Shown piece after piece: positions 55,115 through 64,000 of a stretch of DNA of 64,000 nt. Origin of the DNA: Janthinobacterium agaricidamnosum NBRC 102515 = DSM 9628 (lineage in GTDB: Bacteria; Pseudomonadota; Gammaproteobacteria; Burkholderiales; Burkholderiaceae_D); NCBI RefSeq assembly GCF_000723165.1, contig NZ_HG322949.1, positions 5,104,580 to 5,168,579 of the forward strand, given 5' to 3'. Each line of letters begins with the position of its first letter. Positions within the stretch are counted from its first letter, which is position 1. Both the position numbers and the translations under genes were made by a program. Below the pieces are notes generated by a model. The model worked only from the letters and a program-made list of their open reading frames with translations, was not told where the DNA came from and did not search any database.

Positions 55115-56246
55115 TTATTTTCCCGATGGTTCAGTTGCAGTTATTTTAGTCACCGTCTGGGTGGTCACCGCGCCACTCGCTTCGGTATTGCGAATTTGTA
55201 CCGGATACCAGTTCTGGCCCGGCGCCAGCCAGATATCGAGCTGCGACGAATAGCTGCCCGGCTTCGGCGGCCGGCTCAAATGCCAGGTCGTCAGGCGTCC
55301 CATCCTGGTGTCCAGTTCCTCTTGTCCGACCAGCTTGAAGCGGAACAAGCTCGCATCCGCATCTTCGCCGACGAAGATATCCAGGTCGCCGGACAGTTGC
55401 TGGAAGTCGGCGCGGCCGATGCCGGCCAGCTGGAACGGCAGGCTGGCCTTGTCCTGCGCGCCGGCCGGCAGCGGATACGAGGCGGTACTGGCTGAAAACG
55501 TGATCACCTTGCCGGCCCGGTTGAAATGGGTCGCCGTCATCGACCGGCCCTTGCGTTTCTCGGTCGCCGTCACCGGCGCGATGCCGCCGTCGTCGATGTC
55601 GCCTTCGCTGGTCAGCACCAGCAGGTTGATGCGGGTGATCAGCACGCTCAAGCCCGCTTCCATGGTCACCTTGTAATGGTCGCCGCTGTTTTTCCACGAC
55701 ATCACCGCCACGCCGCTCCACTTGGTGCCGTCGGCGTCGACCCGGCGCAGCTCCATGTCGAAGTCGGCCGGCGCCGGCAAGTCGACATTGTAACGGCGCG
55801 CGGCGACGGGCGCCGGTTCGGCAGGCTGCGGCGCCGGCACGGCTGGCGCCGGCGGCGGCGGCGCGTCCGGCGCCGCGGCCGGCTGCACCGATGGCCCGGC
55901 CACCCACGGCGGGCGTATCCGCTACCGCCGGCGCCGGCGTATCGGACAGCAGCGACGATGGCGGCCGAGGCGACTCGGGCGCGGCAGGGAGCTTCGGCTT
56001 GGGCGCCGGTTTCGGCCGCGGCTTGGGCTGCGGTTTAGGCGGCGCTGGCGGCGGTTTGGGCGCCGGCGGCGGCGCCATGATCAATTGCGCGGTGATCTCC
56101 GTTCTCACCGGTTTTGCCAGGCTGGCATCGGACGGTCCAAGATGTTCTTCAAGCCACCAAAGCAGCAGCAAATGCAGGACGATCACGGCGCAGCACATCA
56201 GGATGGACCGGCGGCGAGAGGCGGAAAAGAAGGAAACTGGCGTCAT
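55115..56246 (-). pseudogene. TonB-like/DUF3108 protein interrupted by a frameshift
   Basis: Two reading frames give one protein. The first (from the ATG at 56246) is an N-terminal membrane anchor (LMCCAVIVLHLLLLWWLEEH) and a proline-rich stretch (PPKPQPKPRPKPAPKPK) like TonB. The second, from about 55903, continues proline-rich (PAPQPAEPAPVAARRYN) and is a full DUF3108 domain ending at 55115. The total length is 1132 bases, one more than a multiple of three, so a single-base insertion near 55890-55905 (a G/C-rich run) breaks the frame. It could be a sequencing error, a true mutation, or ribosomal frameshifting. An ATG at 55903 might also allow separate translation of the second part. Confidence 0.75.
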
Positions 56247-56406
56247 TTTGCTAGTGTAACCCGTCCGCCTGAAGAGACGCTGACAGTTGCAACCATGGCG
56301 CTTGGGTCTGGAGACCCGCCTGTTCAAAAACAAGCGTGCCAAGTATTTTTGAATGACCTTGTTTTATCTGCTACGCTAGGGGCAAGCAACCCATGAGGAG
56401 ACATTG

Positions 56407-57078
56407 ATGGCTACACCCCACATGCCGAATATTCCAGGCGCCGCAGTGATGACGGACACGCTCGACTTTGTCAAAAACCTGTGGGGCAGCATGAACGTAC
56501 CCGGCATGAGTATCCCCGGCATTACCGCGCCGACGCTGTCGGTCGAAGAGCTAGACAAGAAGATCAGCGATTTGAAGGCGGTGGAATCGTGGCTGAACCT
56601 GAATACCAGCATGTTGCGCGGCAGTATCCAGGCGCTGGAAGTCCAGCGCGGCACCATCGCCACGCTGAAATCGATGGGCGCCTCGCTGGCCGCCGCGATC
56701 CAGCAACCGGGCGCCGGCGAAAAAACCCTGTTCGAATCGTCGCCTTACGCGTCGGCGTTCTTCCAGCACGGACAGGCGCCGCAAGCGCAGCCTGAACCTG
56801 CCCCGGCGGCGCCGCCGGAACCGCAGGCAGCCCAGCCCGCCCCACAAACGCCAGTGCCAGACAGCCCGGCCGCGCAGATGGCGAATCCAGGTGTGTGGTG
56901 GAATTTATTACAAGATCAATTCAAGCAAGCCGTCAGCACCGCGATGGCGTCCGATACGGTAGCCGGTGCAGACAAGACACAAACGCCGGCCAAGACCCCG
57001 GCTACCGCAACCCGCAAGGCGCCGGCCAAGCGCGCGGCGGCGGCCAAGCCGAAAGCCAGCCGCGCCGCCAAGCCTTGA
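56407..57078 (+). CDS. phaM: PhaM-like PHA granule-associated protein
   Basis: A 223-residue protein. Its N-terminal part has the PhaM motif DTLDFVKNLWGSM and the helix SVEELDKKISDLKAVESWLNL, followed by a proline- and alanine-rich linker. The C-terminal tail is rich in Lys, Ala and Pro (RKAPAKRAAAAKPKASRAA). PhaM binds polyhydroxybutyrate granules and DNA in Ralstonia and activates the PHA synthase. The basic tail would bind the nucleoid. GAGGAG precedes the ATG at 56407. No pha synthase gene is nearby. Confidence 0.8.
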   Translation: MATPHMPNIPGAAVMTDTLDFVKNLWGSMNVPGMSIPGITAPTLSVEELDKKISDLKAVESWLNLNTSMLRGSIQALEVQRGTIATLKSMGASLAAAIQQPGAGEKTLFESSPYASAFFQHGQAPQAQPEPAPAAPPEPQAAQPAPQTPVPDSPAAQMANPGVWWNLLQDQFKQAVSTAMASDTVAGADKTQTPAKTPATATRKAPAKRAAAAKPKASRAAKP

Positions 57079-57132
57079 GGCCGCGCCGTCGCTGAGTGGA
57101 GGACGCTGACGCAATCGAACTGAAGAAACTAC

Positions 57133-57348
57133 TTAAGCGATCCGGTGAATCCGGATTGCTTCAATTAAACCATCGCCCTGGCGCTTGATACCGCCGATGG
57201 TGATCAAACCCTCTTCTTCCAGTTGCCTGGCGCTGTCGTGCGCGGACTGGAACGATTCTATCGTATCACCCTTGGCTGTCACAGGACGAACCCAGGCGAC
57301 GCTGCCAACCTTCATTTTTGCATACACTTCTTTGGCGACATCACGCAT
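57133..57348 (-). CDS. Small conserved hypothetical protein
   Basis: A 71-residue protein (MRDVAKEVYAKMKVGSVAWV and IRIHRIA at the end) with a compact alpha/beta character. The ATG at 57348 has GGAAG five bases upstream and is preferred over a GTG 33 bases further up. Function is unknown. It lies just downstream of a repeat-like region. Confidence 0.6.
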   Translation of the reverse strand: MRDVAKEVYAKMKVGSVAWVRPVTAKGDTIESFQSAHDSARQLEEEGLITIGGIKRQGDGLIEAIRIHRIA

Positions 57349-57387
57349 TATTTCTTCCTTATTGTTATAAACTTTCGCCACCTGCCC

Positions 57388-57491
57388 AACCTGCTGCGCG
57401 GTACAGTTTTCGGCCGGCGATGCTCACTATACATTCGTACAGCGCCGCTACTCCGCCAAAACTTGAACCGCTCGCGACGGTTTTACAAGCG
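57388..57491. repeat. Diverged relative of the 132-bp palindromic element
   Basis: It shares ordered segments with 23936-24067: AACCTGCTGCGCG at the left, TTCGTACAG in the middle and CGCTCGCGACGGTTTT at the right, in the same order and spacing with a short deletion. The terminal repeat itself is degraded. It fills most of the gap between the small gene and the response regulator. Confidence 0.5.
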
Positions 57492-57573
57492 TCTCTCAGC
57501 GCGGGCCAGCCCGTGCTGAGCCATAGTTTATCATCCGACAGGAAAGAAGCAGAATGGCGGCGCAACAGCTGGG

Positions 57574-59259
57574 TCAGACGGCATCTTCTTCGACCGGCGC
57601 GGCGGCCGCGTCTTCGGCCGGCGCCGGCGGCGTCAAGACGCCGAGTTGCTCCATCAATTGCGCAAAGCGCTGCTGGCCCGGCGCGATCTTGTCCACATAA
57701 AGCAAGACCTCGCTCGCTTCAGCGGCCAACGCCGCGCTAAAACCGCGCTGTTGCATATGCGACACGATGATTTGCACCGAGTTGAACAAGATCCGCAAAT
57801 TGGTCGGCAACTTCAGGCGGGCGGCCCGCATCCACGCCACGGCCTCGTCGAGTTTGTCGGTTTTCCACAACAATACGCCCTTGTTCATCAAGTCCGACGC
57901 TTCCTTGCGCGACGATAGTATCAAGGAATTTCCCTCGTCGCCCATGCGTGCCTTGTCGAAGATTTTTTGCACCGCATCCTGCAACACCTGGTTGTCGTGG
58001 TTGTTCTTGACCACGTAGCACAGCAGGTCGACCGGCGCTTCCTTGACGCCGACCGCGAACAGCATCGTCGCCAGGTCCATGCAGGTATTGGTGTCCGGGC
58101 GCGCAATGTCCTCGGCCAGCATTTGCTCCAGTTCGTCGCCGCATTTGCGGGCGCGCCGGTAATCGCCGGTTTCGTGGTGCACCATGCCTTCGGTGATCTT
58201 GGCGCGCAAGCCGATCTGTTCCGGCGAAAATTCGCGCTGCGCCAGCAACAGCCATTGCAGCGCCTCCTTCGGCTCGTTCTTCAAGCCGCACACGCGCGCC
58301 AGGCCCAGGTAGGCGTCCGGCGTCTTCATCACCGAATATTCGCCGATCGCGACGCATTTGCGGAACGCCTTTTCCGCCATCGCCACATTGCCCAATTTGA
58401 GCGCCACCATGCCCAGGTTGCGCTGGCGCGGCACCGAGTTGGGCGACAGTTTCGCCGCTTTTTCCAGCACCCCGCACGCTTCTTCATGCTGGCCCATCAA
58501 CTGGTAGGCGGTGGCCATCTGGTCGTAGGCGTCGATGTAATACTTGTTTTCGACGATCACGCCCTGGAAAATCTGCCGCGCCGCCTCGTGTTCGCCATTA
58601 TTCATGCGGATCTTGCCGAGACCGGCCTTGGCCCAGCTGTAATCGCGCTCGGCCAGCACTTGCTCGTACACGACGCGGGCCTTTTCCGGCTCGCCGCTCT
58701 TCAGCAGCAGGCTGGCCTTCATGCGCTGCAACTCCAGCGCATGCACCGGATTGAGTTCGATTTGCGTATCGCACAGCTTGGCGGCGCGCAGATAGTCCTT
58801 GTCCAGGCAAGCCTGGTCGATTTCGCGGAACACCTGTTTTTTATGCCAGACCCGGTTCAGGCGCGTCAGCAGCACGCCTTCGGTGATCGGCTTGATCAGG
58901 TAGGCGTCGGGCTGGTGTTCGGCGGCGCCGATCACCGATTCGACGCTTTTTTCGGCCGACACCATCAGCCACACGCTGCTCGGCGCGGTCAGGTTGCGGA
59001 CCCGGGTTTCTTCCAGCACTTGCTGGCCATTCTTGCCTTCGCCCAGGTTGTAATCGCACAGCACCACGTCGTAGCGGGTCTTGGCCAGCAGCTTCATCGC
59101 CTCGCCGCCGCTGGCGGCCTGGTCGATATGGCGCGCGCCCAGGTTGCGCAGCGATTCGCGCAGCAAGATGCGGATGCCGACAAAATCGTCGACCAGCAAA
59201 TAATTCTTGTCGGCCCAGTCGGTGGGCGTATTCTCGGCAGTGACCGGTGGATTGTCCAT
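57574..59259 (-). CDS. Response regulator with TPR repeats
   Basis: A 561-residue protein. An N-terminal receiver (about 18-140) has the acidic pair in YLLVDDFVGIRI, the phosphoacceptor in VVLCDYNLGEG and the Lys in LIKPITEG. It is followed by a long series of TPR-like helices (about 150-450; AYDQMATAYQLMGQHEEACG, PRQRNLGMVALKLGNVAMAE) and an Ala-rich C-terminal end. There is no DNA-binding domain, so output is probably through protein binding. The start at 59259 follows the histidine kinase gene by 25 bases; the two form a two-component unit. Confidence 0.88.
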   Translation of the reverse strand: MDNPPVTAENTPTDWADKNYLLVDDFVGIRILLRESLRNLGARHIDQAASGGEAMKLLAKTRYDVVLCDYNLGEGKNGQQVLEETRVRNLTAPSSVWLMVSAEKSVESVIGAAEHQPDAYLIKPITEGVLLTRLNRVWHKKQVFREIDQACLDKDYLRAAKLCDTQIELNPVHALELQRMKASLLLKSGEPEKARVVYEQVLAERDYSWAKAGLGKIRMNNGEHEAARQIFQGVIVENKYYIDAYDQMATAYQLMGQHEEACGVLEKAAKLSPNSVPRQRNLGMVALKLGNVAMAEKAFRKCVAIGEYSVMKTPDAYLGLARVCGLKNEPKEALQWLLLAQREFSPEQIGLRAKITEGMVHHETGDYRRARKCGDELEQMLAEDIARPDTNTCMDLATMLFAVGVKEAPVDLLCYVVKNNHDNQVLQDAVQKIFDKARMGDEGNSLILSSRKEASDLMNKGVLLWKTDKLDEAVAWMRAARLKLPTNLRILFNSVQIIVSHMQQRGFSAALAAEASEVLLYVDKIAPGQQRFAQLMEQLGVLTPPAPAEDAAAAPVEEDAV

Positions 59260-59284
59260 GATGTGCTTTCTATCCGATATCGGC

Positions 59285-59998
59285 TCAGGGCAGGCGCAGG
59301 ATGAAGCAGCCGCCGCCGAGTGCGCCGCCGTTTTCCAGCGCGATGCTGCCGCTGCGGGCGCGGGTTTTATGCATTTTCGCCACGACACTGGAAAAATACA
59401 GGCCCAGGCCGGTGCTGTTGGTCGAAAAATCGACGCCGGCCGACAAACCATGCATCGCCGCCGCGCCAGCCTCCAGCAGCGCCGGCGAAAAACCGTCGCC
59501 ATTGTCTTCGACCCGGAATTCCAGCAAACCGTCCGCTTCCCGCGCCGACAGGCGGATCGTGTCGCGCGTGTAGTGGATCGCATTATTGATCGCGTGGCCC
59601 AGCACGCCGATAATCAAATCCTCGTCGAAATACCAGATCAGCTCGGGCGGAAATGCGGTCTGCATGACGATGCCCTTGGACGACAGCAGGATTTTTTCCT
59701 GGTCGACCACCTGGCTGACCAGTTGCCCGACCATTTGCGGCTGCACGTCGAACGGATAACCGGGCTTGCCGACGTCCTTGTACAGCGCCAGCAACTGGAT
59801 CAGGTTATCGTTGAGGCGCTTGGTCTGGTACAGCATGTGCGCCATCTTCAGGAATGCCGCATCGTCGCCATTGTGCGTGCCGCCATTGGCCAGCAACGAT
59901 TCCAGCGTGCCGCTGACGACGCTGATCGAATTCTTCATGTCGTGCACGGTGGACGCCAAAAACATGAATAGTTCCGGAGAGCTGGTCTGATCTTCCAT
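59285..59998 (-). CDS. Small soluble histidine kinase without sensor domain
   Basis: A 237-residue kinase with the phosphoacceptor His in STVHDMKNSISVV (about residue 19) right after the start, a dimerisation helix and a HATPase (N box GHAINNAIHYTRD, G1 EDNGDGF, G2 STGLGLYFSS). There is no sensor or membrane part. The start at 59998 has GGGAGG nine bases upstream; a longer in-frame start has no ribosome site. It is followed by the TPR response regulator, its probable partner. Confidence 0.88.
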   Translation of the reverse strand: MEDQTSSPELFMFLASTVHDMKNSISVVSGTLESLLANGGTHNGDDAAFLKMAHMLYQTKRLNDNLIQLLALYKDVGKPGYPFDVQPQMVGQLVSQVVDQEKILLSSKGIVMQTAFPPELIWYFDEDLIIGVLGHAINNAIHYTRDTIRLSAREADGLLEFRVEDNGDGFSPALLEAGAAAMHGLSAGVDFSTNSTGLGLYFSSVVAKMHKTRARSGSIALENGGALGGGCFILRLP

Positions 59999-60103
59999 CT
60001 GTGATGCCTCCCAAGGCGCAAGCGCCATCGGCCCTGTCGCGGCCAGCTTCAAAATGTTGCTAAGCACAAATTATAGCCGCTGATGTACTGCCGACAAGTA
60101 AAA

Positions 60104-60138
60104 AAGCCGGCATCCGGGAAACACCCGTACGCCGGCTT
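60104..60138 (-). terminator. Rho-independent terminator of the phytase gene
   Basis: The stem AAGCCGGC / GCCGGCTT (60104-60111 and 60131-60138) with an inner CGGG/CCCG hairpin is followed on the minus strand by five T. It lies about 95 bases downstream of the phosphatase stop at 60233. Confidence 0.75.
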
Positions 60139-60232
60139 GCAACTGAGTATCCTTGCGATCAGCGGCGTGCGCCCGCCAGGCGGCGCACCACGGCGCTCAC
60201 TCCATAGAGTAAATAGCGACGCCCTCTACCGT

Positions 60233-61780
60233 TTATAGCAATTCTTTATAGCAACTTCTTAATTGGGAGTAGCGATAGAAATGGCTGGCCGGGGCAATCC
60301 TGGCGCTGTCGCAGGCGGGCTTGAAGTCGGTTTCTTTTTCGTTGTATAACATGCGCAGCAATATGTCGCCCTTGCCACCCTTGCCGTCGGTGTACACGTC
60401 CCATTGGATGTTGGCAGCCATCGGTGCAACCGTGGCGCCGCGCCATGGATTATTGTCGTAGCTATACATGGCAGCACGCGGCAACTGCGCCGCCATGCCG
60501 GGCAGGCCGAGGATAGCCGCCATGGGAATCACGATTTCGGCGTGGGAAAAGCGCAGCTTGGCCGCATGCGACAGGTCACCGCCGGCAACGGCGTCCACCT
60601 CATTGAAAAAGTCGCCCAGCAGCGTAGTGGCCATGCGGTAGTTGAGGTCGCCGTTTTCGGCGATGCCGGGCCCTTTGGCATAGAAGGATTGCGCATCGTC
60701 GACAGCAGCGAACACCTCGGCCTGCGCGGGCGGCAGATAGCGCGTGAAGTCGGCGGCGACTTCGTGGCGCATGCCGGCCGCTGCCGCATACAGTTGGTAC
60801 AGCGCCAGCGCCGCATCGGTGGCGGAGGCGATCACGGCCGCGCCGTCGCCGCTCAAGGTATTGGTGAACTTGCCGTCGGCGCTGGTGTAGCTGTAGCTGC
60901 CGGTGTTGGCGATCCGGTAGCGTCCCTGGTCCAGCGCGGCAACAAAGGCTGGCGTGAACAGGCGTTCCAATACCGTTTTCGCTGCGGCGGCCAGGCGCGG
61001 CTGCGCCAGTATTGCGGCCTGGCGGGCGCGCAGCTCACCGCTCTTGAGCCAGGCCTGGTAGGACTGGCTGGCCTGGTAGGCCGGGTAGAGCGGATCGGTG
61101 GCGGCGGCCACCCGGTCCTGCTTCGCGCTCAGTTTATGGAAATACAGCAGGTAGCGGTCGCTGCCCCTGGGACGGCTGTCGTGGCTGGTTTCGGCCAGCG
61201 GGGCCAGCGAGTCGGGGTAGGCCAGCAGCGGCGCCAAACTTGTTTGTTGCGCCAGCAGCGAGCGGGTAAAGAAGTAGCCGCTGTCGACGGCGCGGTCCTT
61301 GCCGGAAGTGACAACGACGATCTGGCGCGACTGGCCGGCGGCGTCCTGGAACAGTTGCGGCAAGCGCTGGTACAGGCGCTGCGCCAGCTGCGTGTGCTCG
61401 GCCACGCCCTGCATGGTTTCGTTGCCGTAGCCTGGCTTGCCGATGCCGTCCACCCCATAGCCGAGCAGGAAATTGGCCTTCATCAGTTGCACGATATCCG
61501 GCCCCAGCTGCCGGCCCAGCGGAGTCAAGGCATGCTGCTTGCCGGCCTGTTGCCACAGATTGTACAGCGCCAGGTCGGCCTTGAAGCTGCTCAGGCCACG
61601 CGAGCCATGGCGCGCCAGCAGCTGCGTATACACAGGACGATAGCCTGGCGGCGCGGCTTCATAGCTGGCGCCGTCCTGCTGCGGCGCATAGGGCGTTTTG
61701 CTTTGGTAGTACTGCTCGCCGTAAGCACTCAACAGCAGCAGGGATAGCGCGGCGCCGGCCGCAAGACGGAAGGCTTTCAT
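60233..61780 (-). CDS. MINPP-type histidine acid phosphatase (phytase-like)
   Basis: A 515-residue exported histidine phosphatase. The signal peptide (LAAGAALSLLLLSAYG) precedes the catalytic motif RHGSR (57-61), and the second motif is HAE (413-415, in FSHAEIVIP). HAE in place of HD is the mark of multiple inositol-polyphosphate phosphatases. Such enzymes remove phosphates from phytate. The start is three bases after the stop of the TonB-dependent receptor gene, so the two are co-translated. A terminator follows. Confidence 0.88.
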   Translation of the reverse strand: MKAFRLAAGAALSLLLLSAYGEQYYQSKTPYAPQQDGASYEAAPPGYRPVYTQLLARHGSRGLSSFKADLALYNLWQQAGKQHALTPLGRQLGPDIVQLMKANFLLGYGVDGIGKPGYGNETMQGVAEHTQLAQRLYQRLPQLFQDAAGQSRQIVVVTSGKDRAVDSGYFFTRSLLAQQTSLAPLLAYPDSLAPLAETSHDSRPRGSDRYLLYFHKLSAKQDRVAAATDPLYPAYQASQSYQAWLKSGELRARQAAILAQPRLAAAAKTVLERLFTPAFVAALDQGRYRIANTGSYSYTSADGKFTNTLSGDGAAVIASATDAALALYQLYAAAAGMRHEVAADFTRYLPPAQAEVFAAVDDAQSFYAKGPGIAENGDLNYRMATTLLGDFFNEVDAVAGGDLSHAAKLRFSHAEIVIPMAAILGLPGMAAQLPRAAMYSYDNNPWRGATVAPMAANIQWDVYTDGKGGKGDILLRMLYNEKETDFKPACDSARIAPASHFYRYSQLRSCYKELL

Positions 61781-61783
61781 GGC

Positions 61784-63934
61784 TTAGAAGTCTACCCGGA
61801 GATTCACGCTGGCGGTGCGCGGCGAGCCGACGTTCAGATAATTCTCCTGATAGTAAGTCCAGTATTTGCGGTTGGCGAGGTTCGCAATGTTCGCGCGCAC
61901 GCTGACCATCTTGCCGAAATAGCGGTGACGGTAGTTGAAGCCCGCGTCAAACAGCGCGTAGGACGGCAGCGAGTTGGCGTTGGCGGCGTCCATCGCCAAC
62001 TCGCCCAGGTACTGGGCGCCAGCGTGCAGGGCCAGGCCCGGCAACACTTCGCGCCAGGTCGCCTGCACCGAAGCCTGGCGGCGCGGCGCACCGACGGCAT
62101 GCTTGCCGCTGTAGCCGGGCGCCGCATCCCGCAAGGTCGCATCGAGCAGCATGATGCCGCCTTCGATCGACAGGTTTTTCGCCGCCTGCACCACCGAGTT
62201 GAACTCCACGCCCTGGTAGCGCGTCTGGCCGTCCGCCACGAAGACGTTGCCGGCGTTGGTGTACTGGGCGCCGCGCTCGATCTGGAACAGCGCCGCGCTG
62301 GCGTTCCAGAAGCTGCGTTCCGTCTTGATGCCGAGTTCGCTCTGCTTGCTCTTGATCGGCGCAAAGGTCTGTAGCGCGTTGACGGTGGAAGTCGGCGCGC
62401 TGGCGGCCTGCTCCAGGGCTTCGACATAGCTGCCGTACAGTGTGGTGTCGGCGGCCGGCTGGTACATCAGCGCGATGGTCGGCGTGGTTTTGTCGGCCGG
62501 ATAGCTGGCGGTGACGGCGCCCTTGGTGGAAAAAGCGGTGTCCTGGAACTGCGTGTAGCGCAGGCCGCCCAGCACCGACCAGTGATCGCTCAGCTTGACC
62601 GTATCGCTGGCAAACACCGCATCCTGGCGGGTCGCTTCATCCTCATACAGGCCGCCGCTGTAGTTGGTGCCCGAAGCGTTGAAGATGGTCGGCGCATACA
62701 GGTTGCCGGTGCCGATATAGAGCTTGGGCGTGACGACGGAACCGGTCGACACCAGGTTCTGCGACATCAGACCCGCCACGACTTCATGCCGCAGGCCGAA
62801 GGTAGCGAACTTGCCAGTGATACTGGCCTGGACCTGGTCAAAATGGTAGGCATGCAGCTCGGACGTGACGCGGTCCTTGTAGTTGCCGTTGTTGTTGGTG
62901 ATGTAATACTGGTCCTTCTTGTAGACGCGGGTCGAATCGGAGGTGCGGTACGAAACGTTGGCGCTCCAGTCCGGCGCCAAACGGTATTCCAGGCCCGTCG
63001 TATACAGCGAATATTCGACATCGCTGCCGGCGCCTGTGCTATTGAGCTTGCTGTCGCCGGCGATCGGCGCGGGCACCTTGAAGCCGGGTGCAATCACGAT
63101 GTCGGTGCCGCCGACAGTGGCGCGGCGCTGGTAGAGCACATCGTAGTTCAGCGTCAGATCCCGGGTCAGGCGCCAGTCCAGGTTCAGGCTGGCGGCATTG
63201 CGATTGATGGAGCCGCTTTCTTCCTGCACGCCGCCGTCTTCGTGCAGCAGGTTCAAACGGTAGCCAAAGGCGCCGTCTTCGCCCACCCGGCCGCCGGTAT
63301 CGATATGCTCCTTGATCGCGCCGCCTTCCTGGTAACCCAGCGCCGCGCTGAAACTCTTGTCGGTGGTCGGGCGCTTGCTGACGTAGTTGACGATGCCGCC
63401 CGGCGAGCCGAAGCCGTACATATAGCCCGACAGGCCCTTCAGCACCTCCACGCTTTCGAACATCTCCAGCGGCATTTCGGTGCCGCGGTTGATATTGGCC
63501 AGGCCATCGACCTTGTAGCCGTTCAAGTCATCGAGGCGCAGGCCGCGCACCTGGATGGTGGCCGGATGGGTGCTGATCGGCGGGCTGATGGCGGTGACCG
63601 AGGCATCGTATTTCAGCACTTCGGCAATGCTGGTGGCCAGGCGGTCTTCGATTTCGTCGCTGCTGACGGCCTTGGTCGAGAATGGCGTATCGAGTTCCGA
63701 CTTGCGGCCCAGCGCACCGCTGCCGACGCTGTCGCTCAGCTTTTTCTTTTCGACCGTGGCCTTGACCACGACCTGGGACAGCGGGCCGGCACCCGGGCCG
63801 AGGCTGGAAGCGCCATCATCGACATCGGCGGCGCTGAAGGCCGCAGTATGCAGCGCGCACAGGCCGGCGGCTGCCAGGGCCAGATGCAAACGGGTGACGC
63901 GGAGGTGTTTTGCGGAAGACGTGGTCGGGAACAT
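61784..63934 (-). CDS. TonB-dependent siderophore-type receptor
   Basis: A 716-residue outer-membrane receptor. The signal peptide (LHLALAAAGLCALHTAAFSA) is followed by a plug domain (about 75-200; TIQVRGLRLDDLNGYKVDGL, VEVLKGLSGYMYGFGSPGGI) and a 22-strand barrel ending in NLRVDF with a terminal Phe. The TonB box region is near the N-terminus (SQVVVKATVE). It resembles FhuA/FcuA-type siderophore receptors, but its partner gene is a phytase-like phosphatase, so inositol phosphate or iron-phytate may be the ligand. The ATG at 63934 is preferred over an ATG at 64000; the true start is uncertain. Confidence 0.88.
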   Translation of the reverse strand: MFPTTSSAKHLRVTRLHLALAAAGLCALHTAAFSAADVDDGASSLGPGAGPLSQVVVKATVEKKKLSDSVGSGALGRKSELDTPFSTKAVSSDEIEDRLATSIAEVLKYDASVTAISPPISTHPATIQVRGLRLDDLNGYKVDGLANINRGTEMPLEMFESVEVLKGLSGYMYGFGSPGGIVNYVSKRPTTDKSFSAALGYQEGGAIKEHIDTGGRVGEDGAFGYRLNLLHEDGGVQEESGSINRNAASLNLDWRLTRDLTLNYDVLYQRRATVGGTDIVIAPGFKVPAPIAGDSKLNSTGAGSDVEYSLYTTGLEYRLAPDWSANVSYRTSDSTRVYKKDQYYITNNNGNYKDRVTSELHAYHFDQVQASITGKFATFGLRHEVVAGLMSQNLVSTGSVVTPKLYIGTGNLYAPTIFNASGTNYSGGLYEDEATRQDAVFASDTVKLSDHWSVLGGLRYTQFQDTAFSTKGAVTASYPADKTTPTIALMYQPAADTTLYGSYVEALEQAASAPTSTVNALQTFAPIKSKQSELGIKTERSFWNASAALFQIERGAQYTNAGNVFVADGQTRYQGVEFNSVVQAAKNLSIEGGIMLLDATLRDAAPGYSGKHAVGAPRRQASVQATWREVLPGLALHAGAQYLGELAMDAANANSLPSYALFDAGFNYRHRYFGKMVSVRANIANLANRKYWTYYQENYLNVGSPRTASVNLRVDF

Positions 63935-64000
63935 GAAGTGCCTAATAAGAGGAGGGAGGTCATTAGGTGCATCATGATAGTGAGTTTGTGTGACAATCAT

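Overview
The window is a GC-rich, gene-dense chromosomal stretch that looks like a betaproteobacterium of the Oxalobacteraceae (Janthinobacterium, Duganella or Massilia type). This rests on gene content: a PhaM-like PHA granule protein, an Aer-like PAS chemoreceptor, paired DUF3108 proteins, an MshQ-like DUF6701 protein and many c-di-GMP and two-component proteins. I see no rRNA, tRNA, CRISPR array, complete insertion sequence or prophage.

Layout. 1-5.4 kb: the 3' end of an acetolactate-synthase-like gene, a divergent AraC regulator/cytochrome P450 pair, a GNAT acetyltransferase ending in polyglutamine, a MazG-like pyrophosphohydrolase and two overlapping exported-protein genes. 5.4-13.2 kb: an Aer-like receptor, a DEAD-box helicase with two C-terminal RNA-binding domains, an M28 peptidase, two adjoining MITE-like palindromic elements, an SRPBCC protein and a dienelactone hydrolase. 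13.2-19.1 kb: a large MshQ-like secreted protein, a glucoamylase-family enzyme and decayed fragments of a TPP enzyme and a PQQ-type sugar dehydrogenase. 19.1-25.6 kb: a thioesterase, a DUF3016 protein, an HD-GYP response regulator convergent with a GAF histidine kinase, a second palindromic repeat family and a MORN/caspase-like C13 protease. 25.6-31.7 kb: a czcICBA heavy-metal efflux operon. 31.7-48.7 kb: small hypothetical and membrane proteins, a CHASE-PAS-GAF-GGDEF cyclase, queC, tamA-tamB and an S9 peptidase. 48.9-53.9 kb: a three-gene MukBEF-like (MksFEB or Wadjet JetABC-like) SMC operon with no nuclease gene beside it. 54-60 kb: a second copy of the MITE in inverted orientation, two DUF3108 genes (one with an apparent frameshift), a PhaM-like protein and a minimal histidine kinase plus TPR response regulator. 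60.2-64 kb: a TonB-dependent receptor translationally adjacent to a phytase-like (MINPP) histidine phosphatase.

How the genes work together. The czc genes form a complete CBA efflux pump, and its CzcA keeps the proton-relay acidic residues D402, D408 and E415. TamA/TamB form the envelope-spanning assembly module. One c-di-GMP-type synthase (GGEEF with an intact I-site) and one likely phosphodiesterase (HD-GYP) are both present. The most notable items for follow-up are the JetD-less SMC operon, the hairpin MITE whose two copies differ by structure-preserving changes, the receptor/phytase pair, the MORN-C13 protease and the frameshifted TonB-like DUF3108 gene.

Limits: all assignments come from reading motifs and gene order by eye. 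No database search or structure prediction was run.
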